A stretch of 64,000 nucleotides of DNA from WHSO01 sp963732875 (lineage in GTDB: Bacteria; Pseudomonadota; Alphaproteobacteria; SMXQ01): the NCBI GenBank assembly GCA_963732875.1, contig CAVTBD010000002.1:2356001-2420000 (forward strand). The letters run 5' to 3'. The notes beneath the pieces were generated by a model. It was not told the origin of the DNA. It did not search any database and worked only from the letters and a program-made list of their open reading frames with translations. Each line of letters starts with the position of its first letter. Positions within the stretch are counted from its first letter, which is position 1. Position numbers and translations under genes: made by a program. Positions 56,118 through 64,000 of the stretch are shown one piece after another.

Positions 56118-56792
56118 TCAACGCGACTTGTCCCCACCATTCAATGTCTGCCCGGGGACGAGGTTGACCGCTTCCACGCGCCAGCGCCGGAGCGTGCCGG
56201 GCGCGCGGTCGGCGCCGGGCGGTACGTGATCGATGCGCGTGAGCGACAGGGTATCGATGCGAAAGCCGAGTGCGTTTCCGGCATCGAGCCCGAGCGCGAG
56301 AGCCAGTGCCGCGCGAATGGAGCCACCATGGGCGACGACGACAATGTCCTGTCCGGCGTGGGTGCGAGTCAGCGCATCGATGTCGGCCGCGACGCGTGCG
56401 AGCACGTCGGCAAAGCTTTCGCCGCCGGGCGGACGGGTCTCGCCGGGCTCGTTCCACAGCCGGTCGAAATCGGGACCGAGCGCCCTGAGCTCGGAGAACG
56501 TCATGCCCTGCCAGTCGCCGAAATGCTGCTCGGCGAGATCGGCGCGGACGACGGGGCCGGGAATGTCGCGTCCCTGGGCGCGTAACGCGTCGGCGATTGC
56601 CACTGCCGTCTGATGCGTGCGCTTGAGGTGCGAGGTGAACCACACGGCGCCGTCGGGGAGCGCCGCCGCCAGCGCGGCAACGGCGGCCGGATCGGGAAAA
56701 TGGGCATCCAGGTCATCCTGGCCGTACAGGCGGCGGTCGGGGTTTTGGACCGGGCCGTGACGGACCCACCACCAGCGCGTCGGTTCGCTCAC
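56118..56792 (-). CDS. Histidine phosphatase family protein (possible alpha-ribazole phosphatase)
   Basis: 224 residues. The RHG motif is WVRHGPVQNPDRRLYGQDDL, the second histidine VVAHGGSIRAALALALG, and the glutamate block LAEQHFGDWQGMTFSEL. A CobC-like role (removing phosphate from alpha-ribazole 5'-phosphate) is suggested by its position six bases after cobS on the same strand; sequence alone gives only the superfamily. Confidence 0.85.
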   Translation of the reverse strand: MSEPTRWWWVRHGPVQNPDRRLYGQDDLDAHFPDPAAVAALAAALPDGAVWFTSHLKRTHQTAVAIADALRAQGRDIPGPVVRADLAEQHFGDWQGMTFSELRALGPDFDRLWNEPGETRPPGGESFADVLARVAADIDALTRTHAGQDIVVVAHGGSIRAALALALGLDAGNALGFRIDTLSLTRIDHVPPGADRAPGTLRRWRVEAVNLVPGQTLNGGDKSR

Positions 56793-56798
56793 GGCTGC

Positions 56799-57650
56799 CT
56801 ACCTGAGGGCGACGACGGCGAGCAGCACGCCGATCTCGGCGCCCTGCTGGGCCGCGCCGAGCACGCTGCCGGTGATGCCGCCGATCGCGCGGTTGGCGAG
56901 CCAGGCGAACTTGAAGGCGCCGGCCGCACCGACGGCGAGTGCGACGATGCCGACCCACGGGCCCAGGACCAGCAGTGCGACTGCGCCACCGAGCGCCAGC
57001 GCCAGCGCCATCTGATCGAAGGCGGGACGCCCGGCTTCGGCCGCCAGGCCGTCCGTGCGCGCCGGGGACAGGTAGTGCAGCAAGGCGGGCAGCGCCGCAC
57101 GCGACGCCGTTGCTCCCGCAATCAGGGCAGCCGCGGCATCGAGCGGGTGCGCGATCCATGCGACGGCACCTACCCTGAGAGAGAATGCGACGATCAGCAC
57201 GATGATGCCGTAGGTGCCCGGACGACCATCCTTGAGCGCGGCCAGCACGTCCTCGCGATCGCCACCGCCGATCCATGCGTCGGCGAAGCGGGCAAGGCCA
57301 GATTCACACAATGCGCCGTCGGCGAATACCATGACCGCCACGGCGAGAATCGCCGACAGCACCGACGGCAGACCGAGCCAGTAGGCGAGGAGATAGACGA
57401 GCGCCGCACCGCCACCGATCGCGAGGCCGACCAGCGGGAAGCCGCGCGCCGCGCGCGCCATCTCGCCGGCGGCGGGCGGCTCCAGGTCGCGGCCGAGCAG
57501 CACCAGCGGCGGGCGCATGAAACGTGCGGCGACGATCCGGCCGGCCGCGCTCCAGCCGGACAGGATGTCCGCCGCATTGAAGCCGTCGCGGTCGCTCTCC
57601 CGGTGCGCGCCCTGGTCCCGTGCATCGTCGCGGTCGTCGGAATCGATCAT
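56799..57650 (-). CDS. cobS: CobS-like adenosylcobinamide-GDP ribazoletransferase, atypical motif
   Basis: 283 residues from ATG 57650 (57659 or GTG 57671 possible), with several membrane spans. The CobS order is recognisable: AARGFPLVGLAIGGGAALVY, ADAWIGGGDREDVLAALKDG and RPGTYGIIVLIVAF. The signature that normally reads H-x-D-G-[LF]-A-D is CESGLARFADAW here, lacking the histidine and two aspartates. Activity is therefore doubtful. CobS joins alpha-ribazole to adenosylcobinamide-GDP in the inner membrane. No CobU homologue is seen nearby. Confidence 0.8.
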   Translation of the reverse strand: MIDSDDRDDARDQGAHRESDRDGFNAADILSGWSAAGRIVAARFMRPPLVLLGRDLEPPAAGEMARAARGFPLVGLAIGGGAALVYLLAYWLGLPSVLSAILAVAVMVFADGALCESGLARFADAWIGGGDREDVLAALKDGRPGTYGIIVLIVAFSLRVGAVAWIAHPLDAAAALIAGATASRAALPALLHYLSPARTDGLAAEAGRPAFDQMALALALGGAVALLVLGPWVGIVALAVGAAGAFKFAWLANRAIGGITGSVLGAAQQGAEIGVLLAVVALR

Positions 57651-57726
57651 GGCATACATCCCCGCGGGCACGCTTTGACCCGGGGCCCAGGTTAAATCTC
57701 CCCGGCGTCCGCCGCCAAGGGTGCGG

Positions 57727-58557
57727 TTATTCGCCCGCCCGCATCAGCAAGCCACGCCGGCGCGCGATATGGAAGGTATAGAGGAAATAGGCGCCCGCGC
57801 CGAGGAGATAGAGCACGTTGAGGCCGAGCGCGGTGACTAGGTAATCGACCCTGACGACGCCGTGGAACATCAGAGCGCGCATGCCCTCGAAGACGTAGGA
57901 CGACGGCAGCGCATGGGACACCGTCTGCAGCCAGCCGGGCAGCGTCGCCACGGGATAGAACACGCCCGACAATGGCGCCAGCACGAACATGGCCATCCAG
58001 GCGAGGCTCTCCGCGCCGAGTCCGTTGCGCAGGATCAGCGCGGTGATGATCAATCCCATGGCCCAGCCCAGCATCATCAGGTTGAAGAAGAAAGCGACCA
58101 GCGGCAGGCCGAGGTCGAAGATCGAGTAGTGATAGAACAGGATTGCGAGGCAGGCCGCGGGCCCGACGCCGATCAGGGTGCGGATGAAGCTCATCACCGT
58201 CAGCGCGAACACGAATTCGATCGGGCGGAGCGGCGTGACGAACAGGTTGGCGAGGTTGCGCGACCACATTTCCTCGAGGAACGATACCGAGAATCCGAGC
58301 TGGCCGCGGAACAGGACATCCCATAGCAGCACCGCCGCGATCAGAACGCCGGCCGCCTGCGCGACCCAGCTCGAATTGGTCATCATGAACTTGGAAATGA
58401 ATCCCCACAGCACCATCTGCATGAGCGGCCAGTAGGCGAGCTCGACGATGCGCGGCCAGCTCGAGCGGAGGATGTAGAGGTAGCGCAGGACCATGGCGGA
58501 GGTCCGTGCCACGGTACCGATCGGCGACCACTCGGGTATCGGGTGCATGGCATTCAT
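57727..58557 (-). CDS. ABC-2 type transporter permease
   Basis: 276 residues from ATG 58557, whose first base overlaps the ATPase stop (ATGA). Six hydrophobic spans and the ABC-2 block MFVLAPLSGVFYPVATLPGW are present, with FRGQLGFSVSFLEEMWSRNL near residue 90. With the ATPase it forms an exporter, possibly for a lipid-linked or capsule-like substrate, or a drug. It could share a transcript with cobS but the 76-base gap leaves this open. Confidence 0.9.
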   Translation of the reverse strand: MNAMHPIPEWSPIGTVARTSAMVLRYLYILRSSWPRIVELAYWPLMQMVLWGFISKFMMTNSSWVAQAAGVLIAAVLLWDVLFRGQLGFSVSFLEEMWSRNLANLFVTPLRPIEFVFALTVMSFIRTLIGVGPAACLAILFYHYSIFDLGLPLVAFFFNLMMLGWAMGLIITALILRNGLGAESLAWMAMFVLAPLSGVFYPVATLPGWLQTVSHALPSSYVFEGMRALMFHGVVRVDYLVTALGLNVLYLLGAGAYFLYTFHIARRRGLLMRAGE

Positions 58558-59318
58558 TGTGCCGCTCTCTCCCGCACGATCTCGAGAAACACCTCTTCGA
58601 GGCTGGTGCGTCCGTAGCGCGCGATCAATTCGCGCGGCGTTCCCCGGTCGTGGATGCGGCCTGCGCGCATGATGAATACGGACGAGCACATGCGTTCGAC
58701 TTCGGCCATGTTGTGGGAGGCCAACAGGATCGTCATGCCGGTGCTTTTCTGGTGGGCGAGGAGGTAGCCGCGGATGCGGTCTGCGGTGTCGGGGTCGAGG
58801 GACGCGGTCGGCTCGTCGAGCAGCAGCACGTCGGGCCGGTTGATCAGCGCCTTGGCAAGCGCGACGCGCGAGCGCTGCCCTGCCGACAGCTCGCCGGAAG
58901 GACGGTCGAGCATCGCTTCCATGTCGAGCTCGCGCGCGATCTCCGCGACGCGGTCGGCAGGGTCGGCTACCCCATAGAGCCGCGCGAACACGGTAAGGTT
59001 CTGACGTACCGTGAGCCGGCGCGGCAGGTCGACGTAGGGGGAGGAGAAGTTCATGCGCCCGAGTACCCGGTAGCGGTGGCGCAGCATGTCCTCGCCGAGT
59101 ACCGAAATCCTCCCCGAATCGGGCAGCAACAGGCCCAGCAGCATGGCGATCGTGGTGGTCTTGCCGGCGCCGTTGGCCCCGAGCAGCGCCGCCGTCTCGC
59201 CGCGGCCGACGGAGAAGCTGATGTCGTCTACCGCCGTGACCGTGCCGTACCGTTTGGTCAGGCTGGTAACCTCGATGACGGCCGGCGCGCGGCCGGTTGG
59301 GGTGTCCGGGCTTGTCAC
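58554..59318 (-). CDS. ABC transporter ATP-binding protein
   Basis: 254 residues from GTG 59318. Walker A ALLGANGAGKTTTIAMLLGL, signature LSAGQRSRVALAKALIN, Walker B DVLLLDEPTASLDPDT and the switch histidine (LLASHNMAEVERM) are intact. Start choice: GTG 59318 gives the standard distance to the first beta strand; an upstream extension to 59456 is Pro/Gly-rich and unlikely. It pairs with the ABC-2 permease that follows with a 4-base overlap. Confidence 0.92.
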   Translation of the reverse strand: MTSPDTPTGRAPAVIEVTSLTKRYGTVTAVDDISFSVGRGETAALLGANGAGKTTTIAMLLGLLLPDSGRISVLGEDMLRHRYRVLGRMNFSSPYVDLPRRLTVRQNLTVFARLYGVADPADRVAEIARELDMEAMLDRPSGELSAGQRSRVALAKALINRPDVLLLDEPTASLDPDTADRIRGYLLAHQKSTGMTILLASHNMAEVERMCSSVFIMRAGRIHDRGTPRELIARYGRTSLEEVFLEIVRERAAQ

Positions 59319-59564
59319 GGGGGTCCTCTCGCCCCCGCGTTCGGGTCCCGGGAGCGTGCCAAGGGATATCGGGCCTTGCCGGCCACGCGTCAACGATTTC
59401 TTACCGGATTGCGCGGACACTGGGTGAGGCTGGGGTGGTCCGGCATCTATCACCACGCCCCGACGGCCATCGCTTTGCGATGGTATTAAGCTAAAGTAAT
59501 AGTTATATTATTTTGAGAAATATTGATTCTCGCCACCTTGTGCCCGGCGACCGGAGTAATGACC

Positions 59565-60680
59565 ATGACGGAATCGAAAGCCATTTGCCTGCGCCTGCTG
59601 GGCAGTCTGGCGCTTGCCGCGCTGATGGCGCTGCCGGCCGTGCCGGCCTTCGCCCAGAACGCCGGCGGTCAGGGACAGGGAACGCAAGGCGCGCAGGGAC
59701 AACAGGGGCAGCAGGGACAGCAAGCGCAGCAAAAGGGGCAGAAGAAGCAGGAGGCCACCATCCCGGCCGCCGTCCTGTCCGGCCTGCTGACCGGCACGCC
59801 GGAGGCGATGCTGGCGGTGAAGCAGTATCTGGCGGCCGTCAGCACGTCTCCCGACGAGGTCGCGAAGCGTGCCCTGCAGGTGGTCGAAAAGCTGAAGAAC
59901 TCGGGATTGGCGAAGGATGCCTCGTTGCTCGTCGCGGCGGCGGAACGCGTGACCCAGTCGGTCAAGGATACGCTCGATTCGGCCAAGATTGTCCAGCTCA
60001 AGGTGGACCGTAATTTCAAGCCACCTGCCGGCACCATTGCCCTTGATTTCACATCGGCCGACGCGAAGGTGCGACCGGGCTTCACGCGCGTGCTGTCGAC
60101 CGACGGGATACTCAAGGGCAAGGGCATGCAGGCCATCCGCCGTCCCGGCGAGGATAGCGACATGCTGGGCGACGGCATCGCCGGCATCCAGAACATCTCC
60201 CTCGACGTTCCGGACGGCGAATACCGCGTCACGCTGATGACCAAATCCACCGGCGATGCGACGACCAGCGTCGCGCCGTTCGGTCAGAGCATCGTTGCCA
60301 ACGGCAAGGACTTCAGCGTTCTCCAGGCGACCCCGGAAAACTGGCTCAAGCAGGCGGTGTTGTCCAACCAGGGAACCAACGGCTTCCAGAGCGCAACCAA
60401 CAACGACGGTGGCGCTACCACGATCACGGTCAAGGTGATCGGCGGCAAGCTCAACCTCGATTTCAATACCGGGGCCGGCGGCGCTGCGCTCCAGACCTAC
60501 CTGACCGGCATGATCGTGCAGCCGGTTTCTCAGCAGTCGGTGTTCACGCCTCGGGCCGATGTCGCATCGTTGCTGGCGCCGTCCAATAACCAGGGCCGTT
60601 TCGAAAGCCAGGTGGCTTCCTCGATCGCCAGCCTCCTCGAAAACACCTCGCCCAGTGCCGGTCAGGACAAACAACAATAA
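59565..60680 (+). CDS. Secreted Gln-rich protein with galactose-binding-like domain, unknown function
   Basis: 371 residues from ATG 59565, chosen because GGAG lies eight bases upstream. A clear signal peptide (LGSLALAALMALPAVPAFAQ) is followed by a low-complexity Gly/Gln stretch of about 30 residues, then a helical segment rich in Ala/Lys/Glu (about 55-130). The C-terminal half (VDRNFKPPAGTIALDFTSAD, VPDGEYRVTLMTKSTG, ITVKVIGGKLNLDFN) resembles the galactose-binding-like jelly roll of polysaccharide-associated proteins. It is the first gene of the exopolysaccharide locus. The upstream 100 bases are AT-rich. Confidence 0.75.
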   Translation: MTESKAICLRLLGSLALAALMALPAVPAFAQNAGGQGQGTQGAQGQQGQQGQQAQQKGQKKQEATIPAAVLSGLLTGTPEAMLAVKQYLAAVSTSPDEVAKRALQVVEKLKNSGLAKDASLLVAAAERVTQSVKDTLDSAKIVQLKVDRNFKPPAGTIALDFTSADAKVRPGFTRVLSTDGILKGKGMQAIRRPGEDSDMLGDGIAGIQNISLDVPDGEYRVTLMTKSTGDATTSVAPFGQSIVANGKDFSVLQATPENWLKQAVLSNQGTNGFQSATNNDGGATTITVKVIGGKLNLDFNTGAGGAALQTYLTGMIVQPVSQQSVFTPRADVASLLAPSNNQGRFESQVASSIASLLENTSPSAGQDKQQ

Positions 60681-60781
60681 CAATAACGATCTTTCCAAGC
60701 CGGTGCAGACGGTCCAGCAGGCCAGCCCAAGCTGAGCGGGCTGTCGTTGCCGGTACCTGCATGCATAGGGAAGTGTGAGGG

Positions 60782-62131
60782 GTGATCGGCCCGCCGCGGC
60801 GTGTTGTCTTCCTCGATCGCAGATCGGGTGCCGGTCTGTCCGCGATGGTGGTGCTCGCCCTGGTTGCCGTGACGATGCCGCGCCAGGCTTTGGCCCAGCA
60901 GGCGTTATCCGAGTCGGTGACCTCCCGCGCGCGTCCGGAATACGACCCCATTGGCATCCAGTTCGACGATGCGCTCCGCCTGATCGGCCGGGGGGCCATC
61001 GGCCGTAATGCCGCGCCGACATCGCGCAGCGCGGAAACCCTGGGCAGTTTCACCCTGTTTACCGTGACGGAGCTGGAGGAGATCTACGACGACAACATCT
61101 TCCGCTCCAACACGGGCGAGGTCTCCGACTACATCACGAAATTCCGGCCCAGCCTCAAGCTCACTTCCGACTGGGCCAACCACGCGCTCAACTTCAACGT
61201 CGGCGCCGAGATCGCGCGCAATGCGCTGCATGGGTCGGAGGACTACGAAGACTTCAACGCCGGGGTCGACGGCAAGATCGACATCGATGAAGGCGATACG
61301 ATCAACCTCGGGGCCAGCGCCCAACGCGGACACGATCAGCGCGGCTCGCTCAACGACACCGGGGCGGCGACGCCGACCAAATATTACAATTACGGATTCA
61401 CCGGCGCCTACACCCACGATGTCGGCGACATTACGTCGCGTACCACGGCGACCGCGACGCGTATCGACTACCTTGCCAATAACGGCATAAACAATAACTA
61501 TCGTGACCGTTGGGTGCTGGAAGTACGCCAGCGCTTCGCGCACGAGGTGGACGAGGGCAGCCAGGTATTCATCGAGGGAGCTGCCAATGACCGCGTCTAC
61601 GACGAGACCTTCGACAATGCCGGCCAGAAAAATGGTTCTCACGGATTCGAGGCGCTTGGCGGCTATCAGTGGGACTATTCCGGCGTCACCTTCCTGGAAG
61701 TCGGCGTCGGCTATATCTACCAGGACTATAACGAGCCGACCCTGCCGAATCCCCACGGACCCAATTTCCGCCTGCGCGGCATCTGGAACGCTACCGAGCT
61801 TCTGACTCTCACGGCGGAGGCCGGGCGCTCGATCGAGGATACCGCGCAAACCGGCGTGTCGGGTGTGCTGACCACGTCATACGCTCTCAAGGCCGATTGG
61901 GAAGCCATGTACAACCTCATCGTTTCCGCCCAGCTCGGCTACCGCGACGAGCAGTCCCGCGGCAGCGGGCGTGTCGACGACACCACGACGAGCGCGCTTC
62001 GGGCACGCTGGCTGATCGACCAGCACTGGTATCTCACGAGCGCCCTGGAACACGACTTCCGCGATTCCAGCGTGACCACGGGCAACTACACGGACACGCG
62101 CGCACTGATCACCATCGGCGAGCATCTCTAA
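60782..62131 (+). CDS. Outer-membrane beta-barrel protein (putative beta-barrel porin 2 type)
   Basis: 449 residues from GTG 60782; ATG 60845 would shorten the signal region. A signal peptide (MVVLALVAVTMPRQALAQQ) is followed by many alternating aromatic/polar strands typical of a beta-barrel, for example LYDDNIF-like EIYDDNIFRSNTGEVSDYIT, VLEVRQRFAHEVDEGSQVFI and WDYSGVTFLEVGVGYIYQDY. The DDN-[IV]-[FY]-R motif and the barrel are characteristic of BBP2 proteins found in polysaccharide loci. The last strand ends in ITIGEHL. Probably an outer-membrane channel or anchor for the polysaccharide. Confidence 0.85.
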   Translation: MIGPPRRVVFLDRRSGAGLSAMVVLALVAVTMPRQALAQQALSESVTSRARPEYDPIGIQFDDALRLIGRGAIGRNAAPTSRSAETLGSFTLFTVTELEEIYDDNIFRSNTGEVSDYITKFRPSLKLTSDWANHALNFNVGAEIARNALHGSEDYEDFNAGVDGKIDIDEGDTINLGASAQRGHDQRGSLNDTGAATPTKYYNYGFTGAYTHDVGDITSRTTATATRIDYLANNGINNNYRDRWVLEVRQRFAHEVDEGSQVFIEGAANDRVYDETFDNAGQKNGSHGFEALGGYQWDYSGVTFLEVGVGYIYQDYNEPTLPNPHGPNFRLRGIWNATELLTLTAEAGRSIEDTAQTGVSGVLTTSYALKADWEAMYNLIVSAQLGYRDEQSRGSGRVDDTTTSALRARWLIDQHWYLTSALEHDFRDSSVTTGNYTDTRALITIGEHL

Positions 62132-62189
62132 TGGGTGGCATCACCGACGGCTTCGCCGCTATGATGGCGCTGTTCAGGGAATCAAGTTC

Positions 62190-62807
62190 ATGATCATGTC
62201 ACGGTCCTCATTACTTCGCATCCTGCACCACCTCGTCCTTGCCGTGGGAATTGCCCTTGCGCTGACCGCCTGCGGCAGTTCGCGTTCGGGTAATGACTCC
62301 GGGCCGCAGGTGACAGGGAAGGTGCAGGCCGCCAACCACGGCGTACCCACGGAGTATCGGCTGGGCTCGGGCGACAAGCTCAAGATCGTGGTGTTCGGCC
62401 ATCAGGACGTATCGGGTGAATTCGTGCTCGACGGCAGCGGTAACGTTGCCCTGCCGCTCGTGGGGCAGTTCAAGGCCGGCGGCCTGACGGTGACGGAACT
62501 CCAGGACTCGCTGCAGAAAACCCTCAACGACAAGTACATCGTCAATCCCCGAATCTCGATCGAGGTGCTGAACTATCGGCCGTTCTTCATTCTGGGGGAG
62601 GTCGGCAGGCCCGGCAGCTACCCCTACGTGGCGGGGATCGACGTGCTCCAGGCGGTCGCGCTGGGGGGCGGCTTTACCCGCCGGGCGCGGACCTCCTCGG
62701 TCAAGATCGTGCGGGACGGCAAGGATGGCCGCATCACGCTCATCGCTTCCCCTGAGGACCCGGTGCTGCCGGGCGATACCATAGAGGTCGAGCGCCGCCT
62801 GTTCTGA
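62190..62807 (+). CDS. Wza/GumB-type polysaccharide export lipoprotein
   Basis: 205 residues. The lipobox LALTACGS (cysteine near residue 28) marks an outer-membrane lipoprotein. The polysaccharide-export domain has YRLGSGDKLKIVVFGHQDVS and FVLDGSGNVALPLVGQFKAG, and the SLBB-like part PFFILGEVGRPGSYPYVAGI. It is short (one SLBB domain) compared with E. coli Wza (379 aa), resembling GumB/ExoF. It forms the outer-membrane exit channel with the Wzz/GumC protein that follows. Confidence 0.92.
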   Translation: MIMSRSSLLRILHHLVLAVGIALALTACGSSRSGNDSGPQVTGKVQAANHGVPTEYRLGSGDKLKIVVFGHQDVSGEFVLDGSGNVALPLVGQFKAGGLTVTELQDSLQKTLNDKYIVNPRISIEVLNYRPFFILGEVGRPGSYPYVAGIDVLQAVALGGGFTRRARTSSVKIVRDGKDGRITLIASPEDPVLPGDTIEVERRLF

Positions 62808-62843
62808 CCGGCATCCCCCACCCCGATTATTTTGTGAAGTCTC

Positions 62844-62872
62844 TTGAATATCACTAAAGACCTATGTATAGT
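62844..62872 (+). promoter_or_regulatory. Sigma-70-type promoter upstream of the chain-length gene
   Basis: TTGAAT (62844-62849) and TATAGT (62867-62872) are 17 bases apart, 37 bases after the Wza-type gene. It would start transcription near 62879 and leave a long leader before the gene at 63202. Confidence 0.75.
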
Positions 62873-62878
62873 GCATAA

Positions 62879-63201
62879 GGTCAATCTGGGTGCCTTCCTA
62901 AAGGCCTAGGCCATAACCGTATACGGGGTAATACTAGGTCTCAAGAAGTAGTTTGACGCAAAGGCGTACCGGCATCTAGTGTGCCGGTCCGAAAGGTTGG
63001 ATTTTTGTAAAGTCCAACGTATTTTCCGGCGTTAACGGGCCATTGACTGACCGGCGCTGAGAATTGAGGGGGGCTGTCTCACGGGCATACCGGGATGAGG
63101 TTGCGGTAAACCTTGTTAAGTATGACTACGCGGCTGTCTGATCGACCTGTGCGTGCTTGTTGAACCCTGAGTGAAATCTGTAGTGGGACCTAAGTCAGAC
63201 C
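62879..63201 (+). other. Long untranslated leader with several hairpins
   Basis: About 320 bases with no convincing gene, of lower GC than the surroundings. Three hairpins lie close together: ACGC/GCGT at 62956-62967, ACCGGCA/TGCCGGT at 62968-62988, and GTTGGA/TCCAAC at 62996-63018. A GACGCAAAGG string resembles part of the c-di-GMP-I riboswitch core, but the remaining conserved parts were not found. A 13-codon frame (63122-63163) lacks a ribosome-binding site. Confidence 0.55.
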
Positions 63202-64000
63202 ATGAGCTCCGTTTCGCCGTTAAACCCTTCGGCAGCTGAAGCACGGCGCCAGCACGACAATGCCGCCGCCCTCGAGCAGCAGTCTCAGGGCGGGCTCTCG
63301 ATTCCGCACATCCTCAACCTGCTCAAGCGGCGCAAGTATCTCATCGTCGGTATCGTGCTCGCGGCGACCGGCTGGGCAACGGCCTACGTCAGCCAGGTGA
63401 TACCGCTCTATTCCGCCGAATCCTCGCTGGTCGTCGAGCCGAGTCGTCAGCGCGTGCTCAACGTCGAATCGGTCGTTTCAAGTCTACGTCCCGACTATTA
63501 CACCAATGAGACGGAAGCGGCGGTGATCGGCTCGCGCGAGCTCGCGCGCAAGGCCGTAATCAAGCTCGACCTGATCCATAATCCGTTGTTCAATCCGTCG
63601 CTTGCGCCAAAAAAGAAAAGCCTGATCGGCCTTGTGACCACGCCTCTCAAGAGTGGTATTTCGGCGGCCGTCACCTGGATACGCGACCTTGCCACCGGCG
63701 GACGATACAGCGCCGAGCTCGCGACGAAGAAGGCAGCGCGGCTGGCTACGGCACCACGTAGTCCCGAAGAGCAGCGCGCCCAGGAAATCGAGGATGCGAC
63801 CGACATCTACATGAGCGCCCTGTCGGTGGTGCCGGCGCTGCGCTCGCGCGTAATCTCGATCCGGTTCACCTCGTCGGATCCGAGGATGGCCGCGCTTGCA
63901 GCCAACACCACAGCAGACATCTACGTGCTCGACCAGCTCGAGAGCAAGGGAAAGGCCACGTCCCGAGCGTCCGAATGGCTCAATCAGCGCGCCCAGGAGC
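63202..64000 (+). CDS. Wzz/GumC-type polysaccharide chain-length/copolymerase protein, partial
   Basis: 266 residues are visible and the frame is open at the right edge. After an Ala/Gln-rich start, LSIPHILNLLKRRKYLIVGI begins the first transmembrane segment (about 45-65), followed by the periplasmic Wzz domain (YSAESSLVVEPSRQRVLNVE, VVPALRSRVISIRFTSSDPR and AALAANTTADIYV). This matches the GumC/ExoP polysaccharide copolymerase type; whether a C-terminal tyrosine kinase is fused lies outside the window. The ATG at 63202 gives a normal N-terminus. Confidence 0.9.
   Translation, partial: MSSVSPLNPSAAEARRQHDNAAALEQQSQGGLSIPHILNLLKRRKYLIVGIVLAATGWATAYVSQVIPLYSAESSLVVEPSRQRVLNVESVVSSLRPDYYTNETEAAVIGSRELARKAVIKLDLIHNPLFNPSLAPKKKSLIGLVTTPLKSGISAAVTWIRDLATGGRYSAELATKKAARLATAPRSPEEQRAQEIEDATDIYMSALSVVPALRSRVISIRFTSSDPRMAALAANTTADIYVLDQLESKGKATSRASEWLNQRAQE

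Noticed and set aside
62950..62990. Possible c-di-GMP-I (GEMM) riboswitch, from the string GACGCAAAGG before a polysaccharide gene
   Set aside because: Only this one block matches. The upstream GCA-CAGGGCAAACC-type block and the downstream GGUA...GGGUUACC-type block were not found, so it is reported only as an unidentified structured leader.
63122..63163. Leader peptide of 13 codons before the chain-length gene
   Set aside because: No ribosome-binding site and no attenuator structure after it.

Overview
The window is GC-rich, densely coded chromosome from an alphaproteobacterium, most likely of the Rhodospirillales or a neighbouring order. This is inferred from gene content and order: a MucR/Ros regulator beside a Fur/Mur-type regulator, a separate Irr regulator, an OlsB-like ornithine-lipid acyltransferase, a long dCTP deaminase, the miaB-phoH-ybeY-corC-lnt run, and rpsT close to dnaA. 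No rRNA, tRNA, insertion sequence, prophage or CRISPR array was seen.

Layout. 1-2741: a partial polysaccharide deacetylase, a D-Ala-D-Ala dipeptidase, tsaB-rimI and a TusA-like protein. 2761-11886: mucR, a fur-type regulator, olsB, plsC, miaB, phoH, ybeY, corC, lnt and an XRE regulator with an apparent frameshift. 12062-23702: metK, trmB, then the translation/transcription operon rimP (also apparently frameshifted)-nusA-ylxR-infB-rbfA-truB-rpsO-pnp. 23906-28611: a long NPD-family flavoprotein, then an iron/peroxide module with irr, an Irr-type operator, a rubrerythrin, a GlpC-like Fe-S protein and a DUF3501 protein. 28662-30179: an oxalate/formate-type MFS carrier with a 41-residue partner. 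30358-37426 (minus strand): ubiE-ubiB, coaBC-dut, then rrf2-cysK-moeB-SH3. 37474-46753: mutM, rpsT, a rhodanese, dnaA, dnaN, recF and gyrB. 46884-59318: a class A penicillin-binding protein, an MFS exporter, a metallopeptidase, a YcgN protein, SUMT, an ankyrin protein, a degenerate CbiB relative, dcd, a histidine phosphatase, an atypical CobS and an ABC exporter. 59565-64000: the start of an exopolysaccharide locus (a secreted protein of unknown role, an outer-membrane barrel, a Wza-type lipoprotein, and a Wzz/GumC protein cut by the window edge).

Most of the window is housekeeping. The less ordinary observations are: two one-base frameshifts in normally intact genes; in-frame tandem repeats inside lnt and at the end of tsaB; single missing zinc-ligand cysteines in MutM and the MoeB-like protein; loss of signature residues in both the CbiB- and CobS-like proteins; the Irr-rubrerythrin-Fe-S-DUF3501 module with a readable operator and promoter; a transcribed leader of about 320 bases before the chain-length gene; and an uncharacterised Gln-rich secreted protein heading the exopolysaccharide locus. 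No clearly new multi-gene system could be demonstrated from sequence alone.
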